Shown piece by piece: positions 55,583 through 64,000 of a stretch of DNA of 64,000 nt. The notes under the pieces were generated by a model. The model saw only the letters and a program-made list of their open reading frames with translations. It ran no database searches and had not been told where the DNA came from. Positions within the stretch are counted from its first letter, which is position 1; every line of letters starts with the position of its first letter. This stretch comes from Candidatus Defluviibacterium haderslevense (GTDB lineage: Bacteria > Bacteroidota > Bacteroidia > Chitinophagales > Saprospiraceae): positions 124,001-188,000 of the forward strand of contig JADJRL010000003.1 in the NCBI GenBank assembly GCA_016712225.1. The letters are read 5' to 3'. A program made the position numbers and the translations under genes.

Positions 55583-55975
55583 ATGAACGAAGATATAAAA
55601 AAATATAACCAGGACCAATCTATAGAAGACAACAACATTTGCAGCGTACTGGCTGATACAATCGACCAAGAGTTGACACTTGCAGATAGTAAAATTTGGC
55701 ATGCCCATCCTGTCTGGTTTTTAGAAGGCAATCCAATAGTTGGTTATAGTAAACAAAAGTCAGGAATTAGACTCATGTTTTGGAGCGGCGCTGACTTTGA
55801 TGAAGAACATTTAAATGTGAAAGGCAAGAAATTTAAAGATGCTTCTGTTTTTTACAACAGGGTTTCAGAAATTGATGTACAAGACTTAAAACGCTGGCTG
55901 AAGAAGTCCAGAGATATACAATGGGATTACAAAAATTTAGTAAAAAGAAAAGGGAAATTAGAAAAATTAAAATAA
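55583..55975 (+). CDS. DUF1801-like protein
   Basis: This is a 130-residue protein: ADSKIWHAHPVWFLEGNPIVGYSKQKSGIRLMFWSG and the Trp-rich C-terminus (LKRWLKKSRDIQWDYKN) fit a divergent DUF1801 branch. The function is unknown. It ends 1 bp before the DUF2200 gene, so the two form an operon. Confidence 0.75.
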   Translation: MNEDIKKYNQDQSIEDNNICSVLADTIDQELTLADSKIWHAHPVWFLEGNPIVGYSKQKSGIRLMFWSGADFDEEHLNVKGKKFKDASVFYNRVSEIDVQDLKRWLKKSRDIQWDYKNLVKRKGKLEKLK

Positions 55976-55976
55976 T

Positions 55977-56342
55977 ATGGAAGTAACAGCAGAGCATAAT
56001 GCACGAATCGCAAAATTAACTTTTGCATCGGTTTATCCACTCTACATTAAAAAAATTGAAAGCAAAGGAAGAACAAAAGATGAATTGCATCAGGTAATAG
56101 AATGGTTGACTGGTTATGATCTTAAGAAAATGGAAGAACTCATAGCGGAAAAAGCTACTTTTGAAACATTCTTCAAGAAAGCAACATTGAATAAAAATGC
56201 CCACCTCATAACAGGACTTATTTGTGGTTATAGAATAGAAGATCTGGAAAATCCAATTACCAAACAAGTAAGATATTTAGATAAACTAGTAGATGAACTA
56301 GCGAAAGGAAGGAAAATGGAAAAAATTTTACGAACCGTTTAG
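55977..56342 (+). CDS. DUF2200 family protein
   Basis: This is a 121-residue protein. The family pattern is strong: HNARIAKLTFASVYPLYIKKIESKGRT, VIEWLTGYD, NKNAHLITGLICGYRIEDLENPITKQVRYLDKLVDELAKGRKMEKIL. Length is as usual. The function is unknown. It is coupled to the preceding DUF1801 gene. Confidence 0.9.
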   Translation: MEVTAEHNARIAKLTFASVYPLYIKKIESKGRTKDELHQVIEWLTGYDLKKMEELIAEKATFETFFKKATLNKNAHLITGLICGYRIEDLENPITKQVRYLDKLVDELAKGRKMEKILRTV

Positions 56343-56915
56343 CTTAAATTACATATGACCATAAGATAGTTATTACATAAGTAGTATGTTTTGGTACATT
56401 TAATATTATCTAAACATAGCATGATACCAATGCAATTCTAAAGTACTCTAAAATCCTTACCACTTATAAGCATTAGAAGACTTCTGCTCAAATCATATTT
56501 TGAAAAACAGATCACGAATAATTGAAACCTTTAACTGGATAATAAAATATTGAGAATGTCAAGAAGACCATTCATTTTCAATGTCTTGATGGAATTCTTA
56601 TGTTAGTCTTATTTGAAATGAATCTATTAAACCCTTGTTCTTTATGTACTATAGTAAATACGCTACGTTTAAAGAACATGAGTAAGGCATAACTCATGGA
56701 TACAAATGTTAAACTGGTGTCTACAGCAAATAATTTGGAACTACAATAGCCCTTTAAGTTTATCCAAGACCCTCAAACTATCGGGTATCTGTCTATTTAC
56801 TATCGCTGTGTTCCATTAACCAAAGTCGAAAGCACTGGGTTGTTATTCACCATTCAAAAAAATAATTTGTGCATATAAAATCTTTATCGTAATATTGCAA
56901 TCTAAATATAAGAAC
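56343..56915. other. 573-bp AT-rich intergenic stretch, no gene seen
   Basis: There is no credible gene. The right end should hold the promoter and ArsR operator of the metalloid cluster, but I could not single out a palindrome with confidence. Confidence 0.45.
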
Positions 56916-57248
56916 ATGGGTGCTACCAAAACTGATCATTTCTCAGACAAACAAAACGAAATTTCTACACTTACCAAAGCTTTCGGGCATCCGGCAAGAG
57001 TTGCTATTATGGACTATTTACTTAAAGTAGATACTTGTATTTGTGGTGATATTGTTAACGAATTGCCTCTGGCACAACCCACCGTTTCACAACATTTGAA
57101 AGAACTCAAAAATGCAGGACTTATTAAAGGGGACATAGAAGGAAATACGATTTGTTATTGTATCGACGAAAAAGCTATTACCAAACTAGAAAGTTATTTC
57201 GCAATGATTTCCACAACATTAGTCAAGAAGAATAAAAAATGTTGTTAA
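56916..57248 (+). CDS. arsR: ArsR/SmtB-family metalloregulator
   Basis: This 110-residue winged-helix repressor starts at ATG 56916 (an upstream in-frame TTG at 56895 adds seven residues). The recognition region is PLAQPTVSQHLKELKNAGLI. Cys41 and Cys43 in VDTCICGDIV occupy the position of the As(III)-binding CxC pair of ArsR proteins, and two more Cys end the protein. Arsenite or antimonite release from DNA is therefore likely, which is inference from the family. It heads a cluster with an aquaglyceroporin-like gene. Confidence 0.85.
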   Translation: MGATKTDHFSDKQNEISTLTKAFGHPARVAIMDYLLKVDTCICGDIVNELPLAQPTVSQHLKELKNAGLIKGDIEGNTICYCIDEKAITKLESYFAMISTTLVKKNKKCC

Positions 57249-57267
57249 TCCTCCTGATTAATGTAAT

Positions 57268-57627
57268 ATGAAATTATTCACAATGAACAATTATCTAAGA
57301 ACTACTTCAACTGAACATTTATTCCACGCCATAGAATCATCTGCCTGCTACCCGTTGCATCGTACTATAATTAAAGTAGATAGGTATCGATTCACTGGCG
57401 ATTTATTTATATCAAACTTTGAATGGTCAGCTAACAGTTCATTGCAAAAAAAAAGTTCATTGAAAAACGACGTTTCACGCTACAATAAGATTAGCCTTCC
57501 ATCTAAGAATCCAAAGAAAGACGATGTAGAAATTAAGGTCGATGGTCAATTTGAAACCAACAGAACATTTGATTTTATTGAAAAATACAGATTATTGAGT
57601 TCAAAAATGTTAATGCATTTTTACTAG
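57268..57627 (+). CDS. Uncharacterised protein between arsR and the channel gene
   Basis: This is a 119-residue frame starting 19 bp after arsR. The sequence (HAIESSACYPLHRTIIKVDRY, then ISNFEWSANSS) shows no domain I recognise. In relatives this slot often holds a DUF6428 or ArsC gene, and no such motif is visible here. It may be a diverged or remnant gene. Confidence 0.4.
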   Translation: MKLFTMNNYLRTTSTEHLFHAIESSACYPLHRTIIKVDRYRFTGDLFISNFEWSANSSLQKKSSLKNDVSRYNKISLPSKNPKKDDVEIKVDGQFETNRTFDFIEKYRLLSSKMLMHFY

Positions 57628-57730
57628 CATTGTTAGTAATATGCCTATGAAAAAACTGATCTTGAAAATATATGAACAGATATAACAAACATCTTCCAAT
57701 CCGTTTATTAGAAATTTATAACACCAAATT

Positions 57731-58387
57731 ATGAAAAGATATATCGCTGAAATTTTAGGAACTTTTGCGTTGGTGTTTTGTGGAACTGGTGCTATCATTA
57801 TTAACCAACAATCTTCAGGCGCCATTACCCACGTTGGTATCGCCATTACCTTCGGACTTATTGTTATGGCGATGATATACGCATTAGGGCATATTTCGGG
57901 TGCTCATTTAAACCCAGCAGTGACCATTGCATTTACATTGGCTAAAAAGTTTAAAGCGAAACAAGTTACACCATACATTATCAGTCAATTAGCTGGTGCT
58001 TTTCTCGCAAGTTTTGTGCTCAACTATTTATTCCCTACAAATGAATTTTTAGGAGCAACCATCCCTTCGGGAACACCCTTGCAATCTTTCATATTGGAAT
58101 GTATTCTCACTTTCTTTCTCATGCTTGTCATCATCCATGTAGCTACAGGAAGTAAAGAACAAGGAATGTTTGCAGGGCTTGCGATCGGCTCAACTGTTTT
58201 GTTAGAAGCCATGTTTGCAGGACCTGTTAGTGGAGCGAGTATGAACCCTGCAAGATCATTAGCACCGGCCATAGTCAGTGGCCATATGGAACATTTGTGG
58301 GTTTACCTTACTGCAACAATATTGGGCGCCGCTTTAGCCATTCCAATATGGAAATTTCTAAATCAAAAAGACAATCCAATACTATGA
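57731..58387 (+). CDS. Aquaporin-family channel, probable metalloid/glycerol facilitator
   Basis: This is a 218-residue MIP channel with six helices and both NPA boxes (HLNPAVT at 61-63; SMNPARS at 172-174). Aligned without gaps to E. coli AqpZ from memory, the selectivity filter would be Phe41, Ala160, Ala169 and Arg175. The filter His of water channels is Ala, giving a wider pore. With arsR nearby, this recalls AqpS of Sinorhizobium, which releases arsenite generated inside the cell. Water or glycerol transport remain possible. Its stop overlaps the next start by 4 bp. Confidence 0.87.
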   Translation: MKRYIAEILGTFALVFCGTGAIIINQQSSGAITHVGIAITFGLIVMAMIYALGHISGAHLNPAVTIAFTLAKKFKAKQVTPYIISQLAGAFLASFVLNYLFPTNEFLGATIPSGTPLQSFILECILTFFLMLVIIHVATGSKEQGMFAGLAIGSTVLLEAMFAGPVSGASMNPARSLAPAIVSGHMEHLWVYLTATILGAALAIPIWKFLNQKDNPIL

Positions 58388-59157
58388 AAATTGCATTATT
58401 CAGTGACATACATTCCAATCTTCCAGCATTAGAAGCTTTCTTTAAAGATCTTGAATCTACAAAACCCGATTCCGTTTTTTGTTTGGGTGATCTGGTTGGT
58501 TATAATGTTTGGCCCAATGAAGTCATCCAAGAAATTAGAAAAAGAGGTATACCAACGATTGCAGGAAATTACGATTTTGGTGTTGGTAGATCATCAGATG
58601 ATTGTGGTTGCGCCTATAAAACAAATGAAGAAAAAGAAATGGGTGCTCAATCCATTGCACTGACCAATCAGTTGATTAAACCTGATGAACGACAATACCT
58701 GAGAACACTTCCGGCACATCTACAAGTGGAATATCAACTTAACAATGCGTCATTATTTTTATTGATGGTTCATGGAAGTCCCCGAAAAATAAATGAATAT
58801 CTATTTGAAGACCGAGATCAAAAGAGTATGCTCCGTATATTTGAACATTCGAATGCAGATCTGTTGTTTTTTGGTCATACGCACAAACCTTATCACCGAA
58901 TATTTGAATATGATATAGAGGGACAAAAAGCATTTCGCCATGCTATCAATTTAGGTTCAATTGGCAAACCAAAAGATGGAGATCCCAGAGCTTGCTATGT
59001 TTTGATCACAATCAATGACAACAGCAGTAAATTTGATAAAAACAGTATTCAAGTTGAATTTATTCGTGTAGCCTATGATGTAGAGAAAGCAGCAAAAGCT
59101 GTAGAAGCTAGTATACTGCCCAATGCTTATGCTGACATGTTACGAAAAGCATATTGA
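58384..59157 (+). CDS. Metallophosphoesterase (YfcE/MJ0936-like)
   Basis: This is a 257-residue calcineurin-like phosphoesterase. Dimetal motifs in order: FSDIHSNLPAL (~6-16), CLGDLVGY (~41), AGNYDFGVG (~65; Asn-Tyr-Asp in place of GNHD), VHGSPR (~126) and FFGHTHKPYH (~160). The start at 58384 forms ATGA with the channel stop, so translation is coupled; the frame extends upstream inside the channel gene without homology. Phosphoesterases of this type occur in several ars operons, with unknown substrate. The role here is inference. Confidence 0.88.
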   Translation: MKIALFSDIHSNLPALEAFFKDLESTKPDSVFCLGDLVGYNVWPNEVIQEIRKRGIPTIAGNYDFGVGRSSDDCGCAYKTNEEKEMGAQSIALTNQLIKPDERQYLRTLPAHLQVEYQLNNASLFLLMVHGSPRKINEYLFEDRDQKSMLRIFEHSNADLLFFGHTHKPYHRIFEYDIEGQKAFRHAINLGSIGKPKDGDPRACYVLITINDNSSKFDKNSIQVEFIRVAYDVEKAAKAVEASILPNAYADMLRKAY

Positions 59158-59219
59158 AATTTGTAATTAAATGAATCTATCAAAGGATATGCATACACCG
59201 GATTCTTATTTTTTAATAA

Positions 59220-59354
59220 CCAGAGCCTTTACTATCTCATTTAGCCATTGGAGATGCCGGAAAAGCTATTTTCGGACCATTGTTTCAAACCATCTTTATT
59301 ATTATATCTTGGTATTTCAGACCTGTTGACAGAAAAATAAGTTATGAAAATTAA
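59220..59354 (+). pseudogene. Possible C-terminal remnant of a membrane protein
   Basis: A short frame reads LAIGDAGKAIFGPLFQTIF, then IIISWYFRPVDRKISYEN before TAA at 59352. It looks like the last membrane helix and tail of a transporter or DUF protein, but no start or upstream part exists. It could be what is left of another gene of the metalloid cluster. Confidence 0.3.
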
Positions 59355-59422
59355 ATGATCCCGACATACTTTTGTGAACGAAAAAATAACATAAGTAGTA
59401 AAGCTTACAACACTTCCAGACC

Positions 59423-59905
59423 ATGACCAACCCAAATATTACTTTGACCAAAACTGTAAAAGAAGATCTCTACGTATTGTTTGAATTTCAGCTTAACGAA
59501 GAAGCTATTTATTTAGCGGCATTTACACCGAAAGATCCATCTGATAAAAATGCTTACATTGAAAAATTCACAAAACATATAGCTGACCCTTACATAAATA
59601 TGAGAACAATAAATTTCAATGATCAGATCGTGGGCAGTATAGCCAAATTTGTCTTGGAAGATGAGGCCGAGATCACCTATTGGATTGATAGAAAATTCTG
59701 GGGAAAAGGCATAGCAACATTAGCGTTGAACGACTTTTTGAAAAATGAACATACCAGACCAATCAAAGGTCGCGTTGCATTCGATAATTACGCCTCCCAA
59801 AAGGTTTTAGAAAAATGCGGCTTTATAAAAATTGGAAAGGATCACGGATTTGCCAACGCCAGACAAGCTGAAATTGAAGAATATATTTACAAACTACTGG
59901 ATTGA
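59423..59905 (+). CDS. GNAT family N-acetyltransferase (RimJ/RimL type)
   Basis: This is a 160-residue transferase. The core reads VGSIAKFVLEDEAEITYWIDRKFWGKGIATLALNDFL; FWGKGIA is the acetyl-CoA loop. GRVAFDNYASQKVLEKCGFIKIG is the usual Asn-x-x-Ser ending of the RimJ/L group. It may acetylate an N-terminus or a small amine. It stands alone. Confidence 0.88.
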   Translation: MTNPNITLTKTVKEDLYVLFEFQLNEEAIYLAAFTPKDPSDKNAYIEKFTKHIADPYINMRTINFNDQIVGSIAKFVLEDEAEITYWIDRKFWGKGIATLALNDFLKNEHTRPIKGRVAFDNYASQKVLEKCGFIKIGKDHGFANARQAEIEEYIYKLLD

Positions 59906-60532
59906 TTTTAGCATTAATCTATATCCTTAAAAAATCTAAGTCCATAAATAGGTGTAGGTCTCTACAACGTTTGCTTTATTGTCAAGTTACAAATTTTAGC
60001 TGAGTGTGCTTCACACTGCACGAATAGCATATAGAATTGTCTTATTGCAATACAAGTTCTGTAAAAAACTAGTTGTACTGAATTAGCACAAATTATGATT
60101 CAGTATGTTGTATCAATATTTGGCCCAATATGTCCTTTTCTTGACTGCATATATCTTTTTGATTTTGATAATTTTGCTTAATGAATAGGATACTCCATTT
60201 GTTAAAAAATAGTACATTCAGTAATACTAACTTCCACTCCATCCAATTCAGGGGCCCAATTTTAGTAGTATTATTAAATAAAATAAATAAATCACAATTA
60301 ACCAAATATCAATAAATCGTTAAGAAATAAACATAATCCTTAAATATATTTAGGTACGTAACGAATAAAATCAAAAACTAAAAAAGACATTTTGAACGCT
60401 GAAAAAGACTTCTCCTTAATTAAAATATTAAATCAAATCATTGACTACCAATTCAGCGATATTAAAATAGAATTAAAAAATTAAATAAACAACCGTATTC
60501 CAAACAAAAACTATAATCCTAAAAAATAACAA
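59906..60532. other. 627-bp AT-rich intergenic stretch
   Basis: No gene is seen. A small hairpin AGTGTG-CTT-CACACT lies at 60003-60017 and a 30-codon TTG frame near 60393 is unlikely to be real. Confidence 0.45.
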
Positions 60533-63067
60533 ATGAAAAAAATAAATTTAAAATTTATCTTACTTGTATTACTTTCCAATATACTATTAGCCCAAAATAT
60601 AGATACCAAACATCTGACCTTGAATCTAAAATTTGATTGGCAAAAAAGACAAACTATTGGTACAGCAGATCTTACATTCTCTGTTTTACATACAACAGAT
60701 AAAATACTCTTAGACGCAGGATATTTAAATATTAATTCCATCCTAATAACTAACAAACCATTAAAATTCAACTATCTTGGTGGAGATACAAATGATAATT
60801 TAGAAATAACTCTAGACCAATTCTATACCCCCAATACTTTCATTCAATTAACCATCCATTATCAGACTATGTACGAAAACAAAGCTGATCCGAATTCCAT
60901 TTGGGGAAGCTTTGGCAAAGGATTACGCTTTCAGCAACCAACTTCCACTTCACCCACCAAGCGCAAACAAATATGGAGTAGTGGTGAACCCAACTATAAT
61001 AAATATTGGTTTCCATGTAATGAAGATATTGCTGATATTCATACTATAGAACTTATTGCTACAGTAGAAAAACCTTTAATGGTTATCAGCAACGGAAATC
61101 TTATCGAAACTATTGAAAACAAAGACAGTACGAGAACTTATCACTATAATTCAAAAATGCCATTTCCCAATTATTTAGTATCATTAGTGGTGGGAGAATA
61201 TGTTGACGTGCTTCAAAATTCAAATGGAATTGCTATACATAATTATGGATATCCTCAAGAATTTGAAGCAGTAAAAGCTACTACCGAACTACTCCCTGAA
61301 ATGATGCAATTTATAGAAGAAAAAACAGCCTATAAATATCCTTATCCACATTACACTCAAGTAGTCGTACAGGACTACCCATTTCCTGGATTAATTGGCC
61401 AACATAGAGCTTCTATAATATCTGATAATTATATTGATGATTATGGTGTTCATAAAGATTTTAAATATTTGTGGGATGGTGTTGCAGTACAAGCATTAAC
61501 AAATCAATGGTTCGGGAATTTATTAATGCCCAAGTCCTGGGATGATATTTGGCTCAACAAAGCTTTTGGACCGTATTTTGCCGGATTGTTTACTATAAAA
61601 GACAATTCCAAAACAGAATATTTAAGTTATTACCTCCCCTTTGAAAAAAATAATGCTCTTGCCAATTGGAACGCCAAAAATAAACATCCATTGGTTACTC
61701 AGAATATAAAAGATCCAATAAACTTACCAAATGATAATGATAACAATTATAAAGGTTCCTTGGTATTACGGATGTTACAAAAAGAAATTGGAGAAAGCGA
61801 CTGGTGGAAATCTGTTCAGCTTTTTGTAAAATCAAATGCGAACAAACAAATTAATACTAAAGATTTTCAACAAGCAATTGAACAAACCACTGGCAAATCC
61901 TATCAATGGTTTTTTGATCAATGGATTTACAAAATGGGTTTGCCAAGATTTAAAGTAACTAAACAATACAACACCTCAAAAAAAGAATTGAAATTAATTG
62001 TAAATCAACTTCAAAATAAAGATAGCAGCACTGAATATGAGCAAGCAGATTTCTTTCAAGGTAAAATGGATATTGAAATTGATCATAATATAATGCCCAT
62101 TCAAATCCAACCTAAGAAAGAGAATATATACTACTTTACATTATCAAAAGCTCCGGATTTCGTCAATTTCAATTTTGAAGAAAACTGGATATGTGAGACG
62201 GTATACCTTCAATCGACACACGAATATTTATATCAATTGTCACAAAGTCATGATATAGTAGCCAAACAAAAAGCATTAGACCAGTTGGTTGCGATAGCTC
62301 AGGATACCAGCACTAGTCCAATGACAAAAAATAAAATAATTCATGCATTTCAACAAGAAATTACATCAAATGGTTATTGGCGTTACAGACAATATGCTCT
62401 AGTCTCCTTACGCAAAATATTGACCCTACCTTACGATGATTATACTACCACTATGCTTCTAAACCTAATCATTTCTGAAAAGTCATGGTTGAAAGCCTCA
62501 GCAATTAATATGCTAGGAAACACTAAAAATGAAACCTATGTTGACATATATCAAAAGGCGCTGTATGATAACAGCGATAGAGTGATTAATGCGGCTGCAA
62601 TTGCCTTAGGCAAAACCAAAAGCATTAAAGCTAAAGAAATACTTATTGCCTTAGACAAAAAGCCATCCTGGAAAAATCAAAGTCGAATCAGTTCATTAAA
62701 TGGTTTGGAACAATTGGGAGATACCAGTACAGTAGATTTTATTATAGAATGTATTAAGGACAATCAATCCCCCCGTTGGTACCTTGCAACACCAGTCTGG
62801 GATTATCCTTTTACTGCAATTAACACATTAGTTGCACTCGGTAAAGCGGAATTAGCCTACCCCATTATCTTTGACCGATTCCAAAAATCATTACAAGACA
62901 ACGATCTCAATGACATCTTCCAAAATGTACAACTTATCGATCTGCTAAAACTAGAACAATCTAAAGAAGTTTACGTATTATTACAACAAAAATTTAAAAA
63001 CGATCCAGACATTTTAAAAACAATATCAATGTATGAAAGTAATTTTTTAGAAAGTATAAAAAAATAA
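60533..63067 (+). CDS. M1-peptidase-fold protein without zinc site, with C-terminal HEAT repeats
   Basis: This is an 844-residue exported protein (signal MKKINLKFILLVLLSNILLAQ). The layout is that of aminopeptidase N-type M1 enzymes: N-terminal beta domain, catalytic-fold domain (~220-460) and helical C-terminus (~560-840) with HEAT-like repeats. The zinc motif HExxH is replaced by Gln320-Ala-Leu-Thr-Asn324, immediately before the conserved QWFGNLL. The third ligand Glu of the NEGFA box is Lys343 (WLNKAFGPY), at the exact 18-residue spacing. The GAMEN exopeptidase box is also gone (LIGQHRAS). The fold is kept while catalysis must be lost, so a binding or scaffold role is likely. Confidence 0.85.
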   Translation: MKKINLKFILLVLLSNILLAQNIDTKHLTLNLKFDWQKRQTIGTADLTFSVLHTTDKILLDAGYLNINSILITNKPLKFNYLGGDTNDNLEITLDQFYTPNTFIQLTIHYQTMYENKADPNSIWGSFGKGLRFQQPTSTSPTKRKQIWSSGEPNYNKYWFPCNEDIADIHTIELIATVEKPLMVISNGNLIETIENKDSTRTYHYNSKMPFPNYLVSLVVGEYVDVLQNSNGIAIHNYGYPQEFEAVKATTELLPEMMQFIEEKTAYKYPYPHYTQVVVQDYPFPGLIGQHRASIISDNYIDDYGVHKDFKYLWDGVAVQALTNQWFGNLLMPKSWDDIWLNKAFGPYFAGLFTIKDNSKTEYLSYYLPFEKNNALANWNAKNKHPLVTQNIKDPINLPNDNDNNYKGSLVLRMLQKEIGESDWWKSVQLFVKSNANKQINTKDFQQAIEQTTGKSYQWFFDQWIYKMGLPRFKVTKQYNTSKKELKLIVNQLQNKDSSTEYEQADFFQGKMDIEIDHNIMPIQIQPKKENIYYFTLSKAPDFVNFNFEENWICETVYLQSTHEYLYQLSQSHDIVAKQKALDQLVAIAQDTSTSPMTKNKIIHAFQQEITSNGYWRYRQYALVSLRKILTLPYDDYTTTMLLNLIISEKSWLKASAINMLGNTKNETYVDIYQKALYDNSDRVINAAAIALGKTKSIKAKEILIALDKKPSWKNQSRISSLNGLEQLGDTSTVDFIIECIKDNQSPRWYLATPVWDYPFTAINTLVALGKAELAYPIIFDRFQKSLQDNDLNDIFQNVQLIDLLKLEQSKEVYVLLQQKFKNDPDILKTISMYESNFLESIKK

Positions 63068-63128
63068 AAATGATTACTTATATTCTGTCAAGTTATCTTC
63101 ATGTTAAAAGAAACTAAATTTTCTAAGT

Positions 63129-64000
63129 ATGAAAAAAGTGTTCCTCTTAGTAAGTATATTCAATTCAATATCAACTTTTGGACAACAAACCTTGCCCATA
63201 ATTAAAGCTCATTCAAAAAATGTATCCATTAATGATGGAGGATTTTTGGATCAAAATGCTTGGTCATTGTCACCGGAGACTAAACCTGATATTTATATAG
63301 CAGATCGGTCATCTAAATCCAAATGGGTGGTTTTTTATACAGATATCGATTCTATAAAAGTTAAAATTAAACCCGGGGGTAGTTTTGATTTTATTATACT
63401 TTTAAATGGAAATGATACCTGTTATACAAGAATAGTAAGTTCCAAATCAATAAAAAACTCCATGATACCTTCTGAAAATAGATCAGACACTATCTCGTTT
63501 ACGCTTAACCAATTCGATGCCATTCATGTCAAGGGCATAATAAATAGTACAGACACCATAAATTTACATTTTGATATCGGAACACTTGATTTTCGATTAA
63601 CTAGAGAAACATTAGGTAGATATAAATCGCAAAGAATTAATCAACTCAAATTAGGGAGTCTTGTTTGGAATTTGCCTAATATACAAACGGCAAATCAAGC
63701 ATCACATGGTATGGATGGGAGATTTGGATGGCGCGTTTTTGATGAAAAAATTATTGAAATTGACTATGATAATAAATTTATCGTCATTCACAACACCTTG
63801 CCCAAAAAGATGAAAGGATATAAAAAATCCAAGATTAAATTCATTCAATCCTTATTTTGTATTGAATCAGCTATTGAATTGAATAACAAAAAATATATAG
63901 GTGATTTTTTGTTTGATACCGGATCCGATCTCACTATGGTGATTCATCCAACCTGGATGAAGAATCAAGAATTTCCGAATACCTTAGAAGTGGTTAAAAA
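63129..64000 (+). CDS. Exported retropepsin-like aspartyl protease, truncated by window end
   Basis: The frame is open from ATG 63129 to the window end (290 codons). A signal peptide (MKKVFLLVSIFNSISTFGQ) is followed by ~220 residues of beta-rich sequence. Then comes FLFDTGSDLTMV, the DTGS active-site motif of retropepsin-like aspartyl proteases, near residue 262. Upstream text GRFGWRVFDEKIIEIDYDNKFIVIH resembles Bacteroidota proteins that carry tandem retropepsin-type domains; the first copy here would then lack the Asp motif. It starts 61 bp after the M1-like gene. Confidence 0.7.
   Translation, partial: MKKVFLLVSIFNSISTFGQQTLPIIKAHSKNVSINDGGFLDQNAWSLSPETKPDIYIADRSSKSKWVVFYTDIDSIKVKIKPGGSFDFIILLNGNDTCYTRIVSSKSIKNSMIPSENRSDTISFTLNQFDAIHVKGIINSTDTINLHFDIGTLDFRLTRETLGRYKSQRINQLKLGSLVWNLPNIQTANQASHGMDGRFGWRVFDEKIIEIDYDNKFIVIHNTLPKKMKGYKKSKIKFIQSLFCIESAIELNNKKYIGDFLFDTGSDLTMVIHPTWMKNQEFPNTLEVVK

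Noticed and set aside
58297..58383. Upstream extension of the phosphoesterase
   Set aside because: It is out-of-frame text from the channel gene; the ATGA overlap at 58384 and the SDIH motif mark the true start.
24639..60532. Prophage or conjugative element
   Set aside because: No phage structural, replication, Tra or mobilisation genes are visible; only a decayed recombinase is present.

Overview
The window is AT-rich bacterial chromosome that reads as Bacteroidota, most likely a Saprospiraceae-like member. The signs are two secreted proteins with type A type IX secretion (T9SS) sorting tails, one with a gliding-motility type (CHU_C-like) tail and SprB-like repeats, PKD-repeat surface proteins, TAnnTTTG-type promoters, few Shine-Dalgarno sites, several TTG starts, and the ribosomal cluster rplM-rpsI-rpsB-tsf-pyrH.

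Layout. 1-7.5 kb is a minus-strand block: the start of a polysaccharide flippase, a T9SS jelly-roll protein, a 1066-residue PKD protein with a metalloprotease-like head, and an ABC exporter. 7.7-12 kb is plus strand: a SprB-repeat surface protein, superoxide dismutase, CutC and a GlsB-type membrane protein. 12.4-13.3 kb carries an AbiE-type toxin pair. 13.5-15.5 kb has a lipoprotein and a GT39-like glycosyltransferase. 15.7-19.1 kb is the translation cluster and UMP kinase. 19.7-20.3 kb is an IS200-type element beside a palindromic 21-bp repeat array. 20.3-24.6 kb is a minus-strand housekeeping block (outer-membrane barrel, coaX, purH, PorT-like barrel).

From about 24.9 to 60 kb the character changes to an accessory region. 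Almost every gene is on the plus strand and small, most stand alone, and they are separated by 100-750 bp of non-coding DNA. It opens with a tyrosine recombinase decayed by several in-frame stops. The next gene ends inside a bulged inverted repeat (25981-26103) that resembles an integron attC site: the stop codon lies in the left TAAC box, and the next lipoprotein begins a few bases after the right GTTA box. A second asymmetric, bulged inverted repeat lies at 43369-43438. The cargo is typical of mobile accessory gene pools: VOC proteins, DHFR-like reductase, alpha/beta hydrolases, AraC, GNATs, SRPBCC, PhzF, FMN reductase, DUF1330/1398/1801/2200, an orphan immunity-like protein and a two-component system. 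Erosion is visible in a DUF6544-like fragment, an epimerase with an in-frame TAG, a 17-copy heptanucleotide array and a duplicated non-coding block.

56.9-59.2 kb looks like an arsenic/metalloid response unit: an ArsR regulator with a Cys-x-Cys motif, an aquaglyceroporin-like channel with a wide predicted filter, and a translationally coupled metallophosphoesterase. The window ends with an M1-peptidase-fold protein that has lost all its zinc ligands, followed by an aspartyl-protease-like gene cut by the window edge.

The main leads are the recombinase relic with attC-like cassette architecture, two independent protease-like proteins with substituted active sites, and the IS200-linked palindromic repeats. 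All functional calls come from reading the sequence; no database search was run.
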